Assembly (NCBI GenBank): GCA_018417955.1
Contig: JACTVC010000007.1
Coordinates: forward strand, 682,001 to 746,000
Source of the DNA: Laccaria trichodermophora
Lineage: Eukaryota; Basidiomycota; Agaricomycetes; Agaricales; Hydnangiaceae
DNA: 64,000 nucleotides
Direction of reading: 5' to 3'
The notes beneath the pieces were generated by a model. That model was not told the DNA's origin, searched no databases, and saw nothing but the letters and a program-made list of their open reading frames with translations. Below, in pieces: positions 22,926-36,183 of the stretch. Position 1 is the first letter of the stretch. Every line of letters begins with the position of its first letter. Position numbers and translations under genes: made by a program.

Positions 22926-25239
22926 TTAATCTGCCTCCGCGAAGTCACGCAGTTCACCCAGGTGTCGAGACACTTCCTCCTTAAACATCGCAATCTCATG
23001 ACTATTCTTAATGATGGCGCGAACCGTCTCCTCCTTGAGTCGGGAGACTTTTTCCATCTGTTCACGATAGCTGTGAGGAGATTAACCAATAAGCGCCTGA
23101 AGTCAATTGAAATCAATGTACGTAACTTGAATTGAAGCGTCTGTAAACGTGATTTGACACCCATGCCATTTGCCAGGGCGGCGGTTCTGGCATGTGCCAA
23201 ATCGCGTTCTAATCGTACCGCTTCTCCGCTGGCCACCAATGCCTCCTGTTGTGCCGCCTGTATATCCGAAGTTAAGATCGAAAACAGTTGTCTCAAGTAA
23301 GAAGGTGTACGTACATCACGTAGATCATCCGCTTGCTCATTCAATCCGCCGACCTTTTTTTCAACTTCCGCAATCTCTTCATCGACGTTTTCGCATTCCA
23401 GAGTGAGCTGGTCAAGTTCGTTGTCAATCTTGATCCGTTCACTTTCGATAGAAGCTCGGTTCGAACGTTTCGATTCCGCAATGGCGCTCAACGTTGGCTT
23501 GATCACTTTCCGTATATCCGCTCCAGAAAGCAGCTGTTGGGGATTGGATGCAGCTGGGTTCAGATCCAAAGTGAGGTCCACGTCCTGCCACGGAGGAGGA
23601 AGTGGAGGGAAGAGTTCCAACGACGACAAGAGATTGTTGTAGAGATCCAAAGCCTCTTCCGCGCCAGCTACTCGGTTCGTTACCTTGACCTCCAGGGTCA
23701 TGACGATCTGGTGTGTTTCCGATATTTTTTGCTTGAGATCCTCCAAAGTCCTTGATAGTGTTTCGTGGTCTGTATTCATGCGGATTACCTCCTCGGGAGT
23801 CAGATTCTGTGCTTTTACAATTTCGGACAGTCTCTCTTGTTCAGCTGTGAGCTGTTCAAGACGCGCCCCTTCCAGTCATCTATCAGATAGGTAGGATTAG
23901 ACCCGTCGATGTTGACCCACCTTCCCTCTGAAGTTCCGCCTTCTCGTAGGCAATGGTATCAATCAGTTTTTTCTTCCGGCCTTCGTATTGTTGAAGGATT
24001 TTCTGAAACTTTTCGCTGTCGGCCTTCAACAACATGTTCTCATTCTGAAGTTTAGTAATCGGGGCCTTTTCAAAGCAGGATCGTAAGCTGCATAAGATGG
24101 AGGGGCACGAAAAAACCTACAGACGATGACTTGAGCTTGCTTATTACAGATTTTGCCTGATCTAGCCGGTTAGATTGTTCCTCAAGTTCTATCTGTACTT
24201 GTTCATTCTTCTTAGCTAGGAATTCTCAAGTCAGAGATGGAGTCATGAACAATATGTGTCGCCTACCATAACGATCTTCAAGATTTTGGTTTGGTTCCGC
24301 GAAATCATCAATGAGGTCAAGCCATACCGTGTAAGCCTCTTCATAATAATTGAAGGCGAGCGCTTTGTGATCCAAGGGGTCGTCAAACTCGTCTGGAATG
24401 TCTGAAACTATCTGTAGTGACGGATGTCCACTACAAAGATAATCAGTCCGCATCTGAAAATACGCAATTTGAGGGTGAGTCTGGATGATTCAGGCGTGAG
24501 CCTACTTTATTAAGTTCAACAAGCCAATGCAAAACACCCAGCAACGATGGCCACGAATGCATGCTAGCAGGTGCTGCAAGCCACTTGTTATCTATTTGGT
24601 GAGCGAAGGGATAACGAACAGCTTTGAGAGCAGGAACAAATTCATCCTCAAAACGGGCATTCTGATTCAGAGGATGAAAAGGATCCAGATTCAAAATGAG
24701 AAAGTCAAAGATTGCTCTGTAATCCTTTCCCTGGATATTCGCAAGGGTTGCCATTGTGATATCGAACCCAGAACTCTGGAGGTAGCTGAGAATATCCTGT
24801 CGCATCTTGGTCTGGTATTGCCGATCACGCAATGGACGCGTGTCTTTAACAGTCTGGCTGCTAGATGGTTGGCTTAATACCGCTCCACCCGTCCACATCG
24901 ATCCACGACGAGTGCTACTAGACAGAAGGTAAGGTGCCTGTAGGTCGAACAAAAAAGATAGAGAACTTACTTGCTCAACGGTGTCCGACCAAAATTGGGT
25001 TTACTGGTGCTCTGTAATATAGGATTCACATTCTGGGAGCGCATCATTGACTGTCTGGGATTGGTACTGGGAGGAGCTGGGTAAGGGGCACGTAAAGCGG
25101 GACCAGCGAGCGACATGCGCGAATGTGAACTTGAGGCTGGAGTTGGCTTCTTGACCGTAGCTGGGACAGGTATACCTGATCGAACATTTCCGTAGGGGTC
25201 AGCAGCAGCTGGCATCGTAGATTTGCGTCGCGCGTCCAT
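22926..25239 (-). CDS. NDC80: kinetochore protein Ndc80 (HEC1)
   Basis: Ndc80 couples kinetochores to spindle microtubules. Exons are 25239-24971, 24917-24506, 24453-24267, 24215-24121, 24065-23921, 23868-23315, 23257-23127 and 23070-22926, giving 645 residues. A basic, disordered N-terminus (MDARRKSTMPAAADPYGNVR) precedes the calponin-homology domain: RDRQYQTKMRQDILSYLQSS, FIL-type packing, ALKAVRYPFAHQIDNKWLAA and SWPSLLGVLHWLVEL. Next come the acidic FDDPLDHKALAFNYYEEAY segment and a long coiled coil to the C-terminus. The order and length match the family. It is divergent from MOG1, 211 bp start to start. Confidence 0.94.
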
Positions 25240-25450
25240 GACGGACGCGTCGTCGTTTGAATGAGATGCAAGTCGATTCCGTATCTACTATCGTGGTTCG
25301 TTGAATGTAACGTCACGTGATTGTGTCACGTCATATGATACCAAGAATTACTTGGCGGTAAGTGACTCTGATCACCGACTCTATCAACAACGGTTCAAGT
25401 GTTCTTCGTGACTCGTCTGTAAATCGAGGCACATTGACGTAAATCAAAGG

Positions 25451-26102
25451 ATGTCTTCTCCTGTTACCCGCCCACTTTTTGGAGGCGCTATTGTTGCGGA
25501 GACGCCAGCGAACCTGATCGATGCCTCGTATGTCACCCGTTCAATTCTTCATTCGAAATACACTTACGCCGGCTTTTGACAAGTAATGTGCGTCAGGTCC
25601 CCGATACCCAGGAAGTGCTTTTGTACCCTAATTCCAGTGTTAGTATCATCGTCGAAATTCTCCAAAGGGTCGAACCTGTCCATTTTGAAGACGCCATCAA
25701 GTTGAATTCTCCCTGCCATTCTAGTTGCTTCTTTTGACAAGCTTATCTCCCGTTAGATTCCATTTTGATTCCGTCGCCCATGATAATTCGGCGCAATCTG
25801 TACTCGTGAATTCCGTCACTATTGTTCCCAATGACAGAGGCGATGACACGCCCTCTGCTGTCATTCTCAAAGGTTCACAGCACGTCCCAAAATTTAATCG
25901 TACCACACCGGATGATGTCCGCATCTATATGGCTCTCTTTCGTGTGGAACACAAAGAAATAGACCTTGTGGTCACCTTCAATGTTCCTGTTATGACACAG
26001 GATGGAGGGGCGGTCGGCTCAGAAGGATTGGAACAAGCGGAATCAGACTTTCACAAATTTGTCACATCTTTCCGGATTTGCGATTACGGCCTGTTTGCTT
26101 AG
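25451..26102 (+). CDS. MOG1: Mog1-like Ran GTPase-binding nuclear import factor
   Basis: Mog1 binds Ran/Gsp1 and promotes nucleotide exchange during nuclear transport. Exons are 25451-25527, 25584-25700 and 25757-26102, giving 179 residues. The protein begins MSSPVTRPLFGGAIVAETP and has VRQVPDTQEVLLYP, HFEDAIKFHFDSVAHDNSA and a C-terminal LVVTFNVPVM segment, all in the expected order and at the expected length for Mog1/PsbP-like folds. Confidence 0.92.
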
Positions 26103-26378
26103 GGCTAGATAAGATGTAAAGACAAGTATCCCAGGGCTCTACGATTGCCTCTCATTTTGGGAGTTGCTCGCCATAGCTCAGCATTCTATGGAGAAACAAC
26201 ATGACATTTCCCCACCTGGAGGATTCGACGTTTGCCAGCGTTCTCCGAGATCTCATCGATTAGAAAAATCTTCACATTGCCTCTCACGCTTGATCTACAA
26301 TTGCGTTCAAACCCTCAATTAACTGGAGTCTTGCACCGGTTATCGAGCATTCCGAAGTAAGCCATATGGCACAGTGAT

Positions 26379-26720
26379 TTGGTGTCAAAACCGATGGGAA
26401 GAGATCGTACCCTTCCAGCCCGCCACCAATCACACACGAACAGCATGGTGAAACAGGAATGGTCGCCTTCTGTTATGGACCTCGCTGTCGAGACCTCGCC
26501 ACATGCAACCGTAGACCGTCAGATCGCTCAAGCGAAAACAGGTATTGATTACCGTAGAGGATTTTACCTGATGGAGGACGAAAACCGGTACCGGTGTATA
26601 CGGTCAAGGTTTTGCCTGGAGGAGCAACATAAAGGCTGTCAACTTCCCTTCCCAACAGACGATCCCCGCTTCAAATTCGTAGGCTCTTACACGCCAGCAA
26701 AGAAAGAAACGTTGACATAG
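26379..26720 (+). CDS. hypothetical short ORF
   Basis: An uninterrupted frame (113 codons; the first true ATG is internal, near 26394) lies between the MOG1 stop and the stop of the convergent MIT-domain gene. It contains a few Cys and many charged residues but no recognised motif, and could be a chance frame in a shared 3' region. Confidence 0.2.
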   Translation: MVSKPMGRDRTLPARHQSHTNSMVKQEWSPSVMDLAVETSPHATVDRQIAQAKTGIDYRRGFYLMEDENRYRCIRSRFCLEEQHKGCQLPFPTDDPRFKFVGSYTPAKKETLT

Positions 26721-26792
26721 GAATACATGGGAGGAGTAACAAAGAGAGAGGCAACGATAACGACTGACGAGAAGACGGGATGCACTTGATGG

Positions 26793-28364
26793 CTACGATT
26801 CAGTCGCGCCGTCTAACTCTTCTTCGGCCTCGGGTTCCTCGACTATGCGATCTCGCGCACCGGCCGTGGCGACCTCAGCTGCTACTTTAGCTTCTTTCTT
26901 GCGTTTAGCCGATTCCTTCAGCTTTTCCCAGCGCTCCCGAAACTTGGTAATCATAAGTTTCTGTCCAAACGCACAATCAGCAACGCAGGGGCAAGCCTGG
27001 ACAATGTGGACGAACGTGTTTCTCATTCTCCGCTCGGACCACGCGTAGCTCATCTTCGAGCTCTTTTACTCTCCGGGCATATTGTGCTTCTCTGCCTGTA
27101 TTCATGCCTGGTATAGGGACAGCTGGTATATTATTGAGAGCGTTGAGATCGAGAGCAGGCCGCTGTAGCAATCCCGATGTTCCCATGGCGCGTTGCGCCT
27201 GCATGCGTCATCTGTAATTGATAAAGTAAACAGAGGATTTAAACACACCTCCCGCGTTGCCTGGAAGATACTATCACGCAGGTGAACATCTTGTTCTTTC
27301 CGCATTTGCAACATTCGCTCAGTCGCTTTCAAGCGTTTCTGCAGGGCAGCCGCTTCTGCTCTTAGTGAGGTGTTTTCTTTCTTGAGCGCGGCAGGAGATG
27401 GCTCATCGCCAGAAGGTATCAAGCAAAATGATTCAGAAAGATGATCGCCTTCTTGAAGGATATCAACTAAATTTTCAGCCAGAAAAAGATGAGAAGTACC
27501 TTCATCCAATAAATCATCATCCTCGAAGCCTTCAGTGTCTATAGGTGTCGCTTTTTGTTTACCACTGTCGCGGACTGACCCTATTCCCATTCTCCTGGTA
27601 AAGCGTGATAGCATTGGTTCTTCATAATCAGTATCGCTACTAAAACTATTGTCTTTGCGAAGCCCCTCTCTCGCGGGAGGGGTTTTCGTGCCGGACGTCG
27701 GTCCACTTGTAGATGGATCTTGGTTACCCAAGGGGACAGTCGCAAATGCAACGGGCTGAGACAGATTATCCAACATTCCTTGCATGATATTCCAAAATTG
27801 ATTGAATGCATCTCCCGGATCTGACTGAGGCCGTAAATGTAAAAGCAGCGTTTGTTTGCAATGACGGGAGGAGAACTTACTCGCTGTCCCCCCAGAAGCA
27901 TGAAAGATTCATCGACTGCATTCTGAGAGTCTGTCATGGGCCGATGGGGTGGCGGAGAAGACGAGTGGATACGTGGCGAACCCGCTAAATACGAGCTGGA
28001 ATGCTGACGCAGTGGAGGCGCCCTTGACGATTCTGCTTTCTGTGGCAACGCGGGATCCTTTCCTTCATTCTTCAATTTTTCAATTTTTCTTTCTAACTCC
28101 TTCCCTGCCTTGCAATGCTCGTCGTGAAGCCTTCGAAGGGTACGCTTGGCCTAGGAAAAGAGCGTTGGTGACGAGATGCGCGACGTGAGGATGGGGCTCA
28201 ACAGATTCGTCATGGCTACGTTCTATAGCAGCCAGATAAGCTTCTGCAGCCTTAAAGTGCTCCTCTGCAGCTAGCACAATCAATCCTTTCGACAGATAGT
28301 CGTCTGCGTTTGCGGTATGTTGGTGAGCCTGTGCAAGTCTAGTCAAACTTGATCGGAATGACAT
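26793..28364 (-). CDS. MIT-domain coiled-coil protein, Atg38/NRBF2-like
   Basis: Exons are 28364-28203, 28150-27881, 27824-27249, 27198-27016 and 26960-26793, giving 452 residues. The N-terminal 75 residues form a helical hairpin typical of a MIT domain (LAQAHQHTANADDYLSKGL, EEHFKAAEAYLAAIERS, AKRTLRRLHDEHCKAGKELE). A Ser/Pro-rich linker, an acidic patch (TEGFEDDDLLDEG), a coiled coil (ALKKENTSLRAEAAALQKRL) and a second C-terminal coiled coil rich in Lys and Glu follow. MIT plus C-terminal coiled coil is the layout of Atg38/NRBF2, which stabilises the autophagy PI3-kinase complex. A different MIT-domain protein remains possible, as this assignment rests on architecture. Confidence 0.75.
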
Positions 28365-28888
28365 GTCAAAGGATGTTCAAACCGTGTTCATTGATGTTTT
28401 AGTGGGCACAAAAATCTCATGGAGAGAGCTATGATGCGATTCACGATGATTTACTCTCGCTGTAGATGATGGTGGAATATGAGCGGCTGTGTACCAGTAC
28501 TGGAATGTTTTGCTTACAGAGCTGCACAGTGTCAAGCCATTCCAAATTTGGCAGGCACTCGAATTACTCTTCTGCGGTACTCGCTCTCTGTCACTACGAC
28601 CCAACTAATAATTATTGCATTGACGGCGAGCGAAGGCGCCTGCTCCAAGCCTGCTCTGCAAAAAGCCCGCAATTGCCGACCATTGGCGCTATTGCCCAAC
28701 TGCGCTTATTTATTATTATTCATGTTCCGGCACGTGCCAGTTACATAAGGTGGATTACTGCTCAGCCTTCTGTCGGAAACTCCCACTTGCTCGTCGTCGT
28801 CAAGCTCCTCCTCTCTATACGAAAGACCTTGCAAGTCCTACAGTGGTCATTTTCTACTAGCTTTATATTCTTTGTGAACTAGAGGGAA
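28365..28888. promoter_or_regulatory. divergent promoter region, MIT-domain gene / RSP5
   Basis: About 520 bp separate the two divergent start codons. It holds no coding region I can support. Pyrimidine-rich tracts precede the RSP5 start. Confidence 0.45.
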
Positions 28889-31800
28889 ATGTCGACCGCT
28901 CCAGGTGTTCTGTAAGTTTTCTGGCATGCGCCTCGCCCTGATTGCTAACGTTAACCCTTTTCTGTATAAAAGGAGGAAGAAGATCAGAGTTACAGGTGCG
29001 TTATTGAGGCATCATCAATTTGCTTTCGTTGACATTGTATTTTGTGACCTGCAGTCGTTGCTGCTGACGGGCTATCCAAACGAGATGTTTTCCGACTGCC
29101 CGATCCATTCGCAGTCATAACCGTCGATGCGGAGCAGACCCACACGACAAGCGTCATTAAGAAGACACTCAATCCTTATTGGAATGAAAGCTTTGATATG
29201 TGCGAGCTCATCTCCTCTTGCCATTTTATGACTCATTGCTTCCAAACTCTAGAACGGTCAAGGATTCTTCTGTTGTTGCTGTTCAAATATTCGACCAACG
29301 CAAGTTCAAGAGAAGGGATCAAGGATTTCTGGGTGTGGTGAATGTAAGAGTCAGCGATGTGTTGGACCTTGAACTTGGTGGCCATGGTGCGTGAAACTTT
29401 CAATGCGCCAATTCTCTTCTCTCACAAAATCCTTCGGATCTTTCCCCCAGAGATGCTTACATTGGACCTAAAAAAATCGAATGACAATCTCGTTGTTCAT
29501 GGCAAACTTATCATTTACTTGTCGACAAATATTACCCAACCTATTGCGAACCCTGGCCCGTCTCAAATGTCCGGATTGAATGCCGCTCTCTCTGATATGG
29601 GGTTGAGTAATGGTTCACCCTCGGCCAGCACTTCCAATCTCCCATTGCAAGCCTCCGCAAGCAGCACTTTATCGCGAGCTCCCAGTTCCCACGCCACAGG
29701 CACAGATACAACAGCTTCTTCGATGCCAGTGCCTTCTCCGGTGACTACCACTTCGGAAGAACAACAACAACAATCCACAGCGCCCACATCTCGCCCAGCG
29801 AGCTCTGTTTCGGCTTCAAACTCTGCAACTGTGGCACCTGCTCCAACTGCCCAGGGCACTACCTCGCCTGCTTCTGCCGCGCAAAACGCCCAGATGCGCA
29901 ATTTCAATCCCAACGTCGATCAATATGGTCCATTACCCCCAGGTTGGGAACGTCGTATAGACCCTCTAGGACGTACATATTATGTGGACCACAACACGCG
30001 TACAACCACCTGGAACAGGCCCTCGGCGAGCGCGGCCGCCAACACCATCACACAAGATAGCGAAACCAGCGCAGCCCGTGATCAACATTCTCGTCGTATC
30101 CTCGCCGATGATTTGCTAGAAGCCAACAACCCGGTATATCGAAGTGGGTCGGCAGCGGGTGGATCGGCCTCAGCCGCACCTCAGCCAGCTGCACCAGCAG
30201 CCATCCCGACGAGCACGGCGACCACCCCAGGAACGGGTAGTTTGCCTAATGGCTGGGAGGAACGCTACACCCCGGAAGGTCGCCCGTATTATGTTGATCA
30301 CAATACACGAACGACTACATGGGTCGATCCACGACGACAAACTATCATCCGCGTGATGGGGCCCGCCGGCCAAGGTGCTGCGTTACAACCTCAGACGATC
30401 TCACAACTCGGCCCTCTCCCATCGGGCTGGGAAATGCGTCTGACGTCCACCGCCCGTGTTTACTTTGTCGACCACAACACAAAGACGACAACATGGGATG
30501 ATCCTCGTCTTCCGTCGACGCTTGATGCCAACGTACCTCAGTACAAGCGAGACTTTAGGAGAAAACTTATCTACTTCCGAAGTCAACCCGCCATGAGAGC
30601 ACAACCGGGCAACTGTCAGATTAAGATTAGACGAAACCACATCTTTGAAGACAGTTACGCAGAGATTATGCGACAAACTCCCAATGATTTAAAGAAACGG
30701 TTAATGATCAAGTTTGACGGTGAAGATGGTTTGGATTATGGTGGTCTCTCGAGGTGCGTTTACCTTTTGACATCCTCGGTGCTTTGTTGGTAAGCGCTAT
30801 TTTTGGCAGAGAATTCTTCTTCTTGCTATCCCACGAGATGTTTAATCCGTTTTACTGCTTGTTTGAATACTCCGCGCACGACAACTATACCCTCCAAATC
30901 AACCCTGCTTCAGGCGTCAACCCCGAGCATTTGAACTACTTCAAGTTTATCGGCCGATGCCTGGGTCTTGGTATCTTCCATCGTCGGTTCTTGGATGCGT
31001 ACTTTATCGTCAGCTTCTACAAAATGATTTTGAAAAAGAAAGTAACGCTTTCAGACTTGGAGAGTGTTGATGCAGAGTTGCACCGCGGTATGACTTGGAT
31101 GCTGTAAGTTACTTTGCTCGATTATCTGGCTATGTCGCTGACGCTCCTCAGTGAAAACGATATCACAGATATTATCGACGAAACATTTACCACTACGGAA
31201 GAGCGGTTCGGAGAAATGGTCACAATTGACCTCAAACCGGGTGGGGCTGATGTACCCGTCACAGAAGAGAATAAGAAGGAATACGTGGATCACGTCGTCG
31301 ATTACCGCATTTCCAAACGGGTGAACGAGCAGTTCGAGGCGTTCATGTCGGGATTCAGCGAGCTCATCCCTCAGGAACTGATCACGGTCTTTGATGAACG
31401 CGAACTGGAGCTGTTGATCGGTGGCATGTCCGAGATCGACGTGTACGTTTTTCCTCGTGTGGTCTATTTTGACGTTCACTCATCATACGTACTTCAGCGA
31501 CGACTGGACCAAATTTACTGATTATCGCGGGTATGAGATGAACGACGAGGTGATCCAATGGTTCTGGAAGTGTGTTCGCAGCTGGCCTCCTGAGCGCAAA
31601 TCGCGCTTGTTGCAATTCGCCACGGGCACGTCGCGTATCCCCGTCAATGGGTTCAAAGACTTGCAAGGATCCGACGGGCCTCGACGATTCACGATCGAAA
31701 AGTCTGGAGATCCATCGCAGCTGCCAAAAAGTCATACCTGTTTCAACCGTATCGATTTACCCCCTTATAAGGATTACGCCAGTCTGGAGCATAAGCTCAC

Positions 31801-31897
31801 TCTTGCTGTAGAGTATGTTTTTTTTTTTCATGGTTTTCTAAAACAGAAAAATTGATCACACTTTTCCAGGGAGACCGTTGGTTTCGGGCAAGAGTAA
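28889..31897 (+). CDS. RSP5: NEDD4-family HECT E3 ubiquitin ligase Rsp5
   Basis: Rsp5 ubiquitinates membrane transporters, RNA polymerase II and other targets through PY motifs. Exons are 28889-28911, 28973-28995, 29055-29199, 29253-29386, 29451-30753, 30810-31103, 31152-31442, 31498-31812 and 31870-31897, giving 851 residues. An N-terminal C2 domain ([20 protein letters not shown]) is followed by a Ser/Thr-rich linker and three WW domains ([53 protein letters not shown]). The HECT domain ends with the catalytic cysteine in [16 protein letters not shown] and the canonical last residues EETVGFGQE. This is a full-length member of the family. Confidence 0.96.
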
Positions 31898-32091
31898 AAG
31901 GACCTTGGAATTAATATAATCCCTCTGGAAGAGGCTGTACTCGTATATAATACAAGACGTTGTCAGTGATATCGTTTATGCTTATCCAGTGATTGGACTT
32001 ATGTTTCCCCCTACCTGGATTCTCGCTAATTAATTTAAATGTTCCTCATATTACATTTGATGTGGAAGCTCCAAGTAGGTTAGTGTGTGAT

Positions 32092-33801
32092 TCAACGCTT
32101 TTCAAACGCAAATGCAATATAAATGTCTAGAAAGAGGGTCGCGTTTGTTCTATTGTCTACAAAGAAGCAGGGGAAAAGACGTACTAGCTGCCTCCCATTG
32201 ATCCTCGTCCATCGCGCTCTCGCCATTCGTGTCTACTACCTTCATGCGAACCAGGAGAGGCTTAAACTCGGGGTGCTCCTGATGCTCCTCAAACACCTGG
32301 TGAAATTCCTCTTTATACACCGGATACAGCTTGTAATCTGCGGCCATTCTGAAAGGGAATCAACACAGGCATCTGGCGGAAAGGAAAGAGGGTAACTCAC
32401 TGTACAAAATTTTCCCATCGCACGACGTACTCTGGTACATTCTCGACCGCGTCTTGCAGGAAAAACCAGTACTTGTGGCCGAACATGGGTTTCGAGTCCC
32501 GGTTTTCAAATCGTATTTTGTACACCGAGTTTCCGAAAGATAGATCGTCTGTGTCGGCAGGGAGTCCATCAAGATGTTCTCTATATATGTCGCATTAATC
32601 AATTGGAGAGTACGCGAGAAACATGGTAACGTACAGCAAGATATCGGCGTTGGGTATCGTCCCAATAAAAACACCTCCCGTCCTCAGATGCCGGCTTACG
32701 TTCTCAAGCATACACCGCGCCTTTTGTACAGTCTCAAAAGCGTAATGCATGCAAAATTGCATCGAGACGACGTCGAATGGCTGCGCGAGTTTTGCGGGGG
32801 GAAACGCTTTGGAGAGAGGCTCGGTGTAACAATCCAGCGCAGCAAAATGAGCTTCGAACCGTGGACCACGCATTGATTCCCAACGTGAACGCGCTTGATC
32901 CACCGACACCGCCGCAATATCTGAATCGTTTCAACTCCCTATTATTCCAAAATGAAAAATAAGAAAACGCACCAACTCCAAACAACTCCCTCACATGCGC
33001 CTTTGCCCACTTTGTCATATCACCGCCTTTCCCACACCCCATATCCAGCACCTTTCCACTCCCCCCTCCTCTCCCTCCTCTCCCCGGACCCGAGTACCCA
33101 TTCGACGAAGGACTTTTCGCGAGCACGGGGTGTGCGAAGCGCGAGATGAGCACGGACTTTACCCAGTTGTTAAAGTTCTTCAAGCCAATGATAGGTGATT
33201 CTAATCGTTGTATTACACCAACATCTGGCCGCGAGTTGTCTGTAACGTGTTAGTGAGTGAAAGTGATGAGATGTTAAAAGGGCGTACAGTGCTGCACTAC
33301 GACACCGACGTCGCCTACCAGCTTCTTCAGCGGGGGTTGATCTAAAGTGTCCGGCTCGTTGCTGGCAGCTCGTTTCCGCTTCGTGAGACGAGAGCTGCCC
33401 TGCCCACGGTAATGCTTAAAGTCCTCCATCTCAGCCCGAGAAAGAGGAACGAGGATAGAACCCGGGGCCGTTCTCCGGACAGGATTATAAGGAGTAGTCG
33501 GTGGAGGGGGAGATGGTGGCGGGGGCATGGGAGGAGAGGAGGGAGTGTAGTGTGATGATGATGATGGGCGAGATGAACGAGAGATGGGTGACTCTGGGTC
33601 AGTAAAAGTCTGTGGAATATCGGTGTTGAGGAGGAGATGGTCGATCGAGTTCGGCCTTTTGTGTTTCTCGGTGGGTTGATCCGAGTTGAGGAGAACGGAC
33701 AAATGAGTTGCCCGCCTAGTTGGTGGCATAAAGTAGGATGAAGATGAAGGGTCAATTGGAGAGTTTAGGACAGCATCGCGTACAGGATCAAATCCAGGCA
33801 T
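32092..33801 (-). CDS. ABD1: mRNA cap guanine-N7 methyltransferase (Abd1/RNMT)
   Basis: The enzyme methylates the guanosine cap of nascent mRNA using S-adenosylmethionine. Exons are 33801-33288, 33239-32973, 32920-32635, 32580-32401, 32348-32185 and 32126-32092, giving 481 residues. A Ser/Pro-rich nuclear N-terminus precedes the catalytic part: [18 protein letters not shown], the SAM-binding loop [78 protein letters not shown] and a final YIAFAFEKR. All match the family. It is convergent with RSP5, 194 bp stop to stop. Confidence 0.95.
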
Positions 33802-36183
33802 TTTTACTAGCAATGGAGTTGTAAACTAAACTAGTTTCTACACCTACATCGGGGGTTTGGGGACTCTCAGGCTTTTCCAGGCTGAGTTTGTAATCGATCA
33901 TCTGACTTCGCCGTGCAGACATGTGTATATACAGCAATGACGAAAGCTAAAACTCTGGTAACACATGACCTCGGGGTGGCAACCCACCAATAACTATTCT
34001 AGCTTGATTTCACCACTCTCCCCCCTTGCACTTTCTGGTTTTCTCTTGCCATACTGTTGCCATCTTGTGTAATAAATGGGCCTTATACCCATCAAATAAA
34101 CCACTTGTGTTTGATGGTAATTTGTTGGTAAGTCCGCTGCAAGCTGCTGCAAGGGTAGGAACTCTTCAACATGACTTGCAAGTGTCTTAGGATTTGGTCT
34201 TTCGAGACCACAAATAGAGAAGCTGGTCCAATTCTGACAACTATCCACCACCTACTCTTTTTCTTCTGGTATTTGAGCAAGATGTGACAAGCCGATCACA
34301 TTCATGGCAACTTATTTTCAGCAACTCTGCCGGTTGCATGTGCCGATGTTGTTACCATAATACCCCACATTAACTGGAGCAACTTTTAATTGTGTCTGCG
34401 TTCTTTGGACTGGTTGCCAGCGATCAGCTGGTTATTAATTATTGACCCGGCTGCTTTCGAAACTCGTAGATACAACATAAGGGGACGACCGTGACTGACA
34501 TTTTGGTTCAACCCCACTATTACTGCCGGTGGGAGCTCCAAGGACTCCCGGACCAACTTTTCACGTTCAAGTTCAGGCAAGTTCAAGCTTCAAGCCTGGC
34601 GCACATAGCTAGGCCTGTGCAAATATGATCAGGTGACTAGTAGTAGTAAGAATGAGTTGGAAAGATGGGTAGAGTCACCTAACCCCCTCCTTACTCTTTT
34701 ATCGGAAGATCTGTCTAAGTTCGTCCTGATAAGTATGTTGTGTAAGATCTGCCGTTTTTCCAAAGAGGGAATACTGAAAGAATGGAACACATCGTCCAAT
34801 CGGCGTCGAAGAAAGCAGAGTCATAGTGAACAGAGATAGTATCGACTCTGCTTATGCTCGGACGCACGCTCGCAGCGACGGATGTTTGACTTTTGGGCTT
34901 TAGTGTTGACCACAAGGACAGAGGACAGGCCTTCTTCCGGTTTAGACAATTGTACCGCTGGGAGTGCGTCTAGAATACGTTGGATACAACGTATGACGAT
35001 GATGCTTCGTAGAGAATGGATGCCTTCTGCCAGGAAGACGAACCTTCTTTCGAGCGATCAAAACGAGACGGTAAGGACTGCGGCTGCATAAAATGGGTTT
35101 CGGAAGACGCTAGTAATCCGACGTCCCGCATCCACAGTAGTAATCAGGAGTGCCTGCAATAGCAGCGTGGTGATCGATAACGCCGCTAACGAACCCGCAT
35201 TCCGCTCCTTTTCTTTGTCCTTACGCCGATTATCTGGTCTTGTCTGGTGAGAAAGCGCGTACAGAAAGAACGTATAGATGGGTGAAGTAATGCCTTTGCG
35301 AGTACTTTTTCGTTCGAGGTGGTTGTGCGGAGGAGGCTGATGAGCATGGTTGCGTTGGCAGAGGCGGTTGGGTCTGGGGAGGGGAGCCAATATGTGGGCT
35401 CTGCGTTAGGTTAGCGATTGGAGAATTGTCAGGCCCAGCAGTGTAAATCCAACCTAGATGGTATTCGCATCGGCCAAGCCGCCGGCGAAATGCATATCAA
35501 GTAGTACTCACCGTTATCAACACCGTCGTGACCGTGGTTCTGGCATGTAAATCTCACATGCGGGTGGTTCGTCAGCCTTCATGGCAGGCAGCATTTAGTG
35601 TGGGGACCATTACAATCCAAATGACGACGCGGATGTGGACGATATGAAAGAACGAGGACGCGGAGGCTTCCACGATAATCGCTGCAGCACGCCTGCGGGC
35701 GCAAAGCCCTACCTAGGTATGGCACTATTCAGTGCGCCTGGTCACCAGCTATATGAAACCTTCCTTGATCACCATCACCGCCGTCGCCGTCGTCTGTACG
35801 CGGTAGTACGTAGCGGTGTTCCCAGAGGGCATCAATCTTTTTCAAAGCATGCTCGTGGGCAGCGATCCGGGGAGCTGCCTCGCTCTTATCAAATGATGCT
35901 GTTCTGGGCTGGGCTAAGGAGTGCGGTTGGCATATCAATGTGCAAGAAATGAAGGGACGCGCACATCGTGTAGCCATTGAAGTTGGTAGATCGTTTTTGC
36001 GGTTGCCAAAACTGGAAACTGAATGTTGTATTCGGACGCCTCGTTGTAGTTTAGCCTGTAAGATCAAAGGAAGAATAAAGGGAAAATTAAATAAAGGGGT
36101 TTGTATGCATACACCGGAATGGAAAAGATTGGGGGGGACTCCGAGAACCAATTCTATTACCGTCACACTGGTTATGATCATAG
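33802..36183. other. 2.4-kb gene-poor stretch
   Basis: This marks the change from the housekeeping block to the accessory island. Only short, unconvincing frames occur; the longest is about 110 codons near 35058-35390 on the minus strand and has no true ATG-supported family signature. I see no clear terminal repeats. Confidence 0.45.

Noticed and set aside
24760..24790. GATATCGAACCCAG resembling a tRNA T-loop
   Set aside because: It falls inside the NDC80 coding exon and has no acceptor or anticodon stem around it.
29563..29913. 116-codon antisense ORF inside RSP5
   Set aside because: It lies opposite the Ser/Thr-rich RSP5 linker, and low-complexity coding sequence often leaves open antisense frames.
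35058..35390. 110-codon minus-strand ORF as a gene
   Set aside because: It has no family motif, no supporting splice structure and a biased composition; likely chance.
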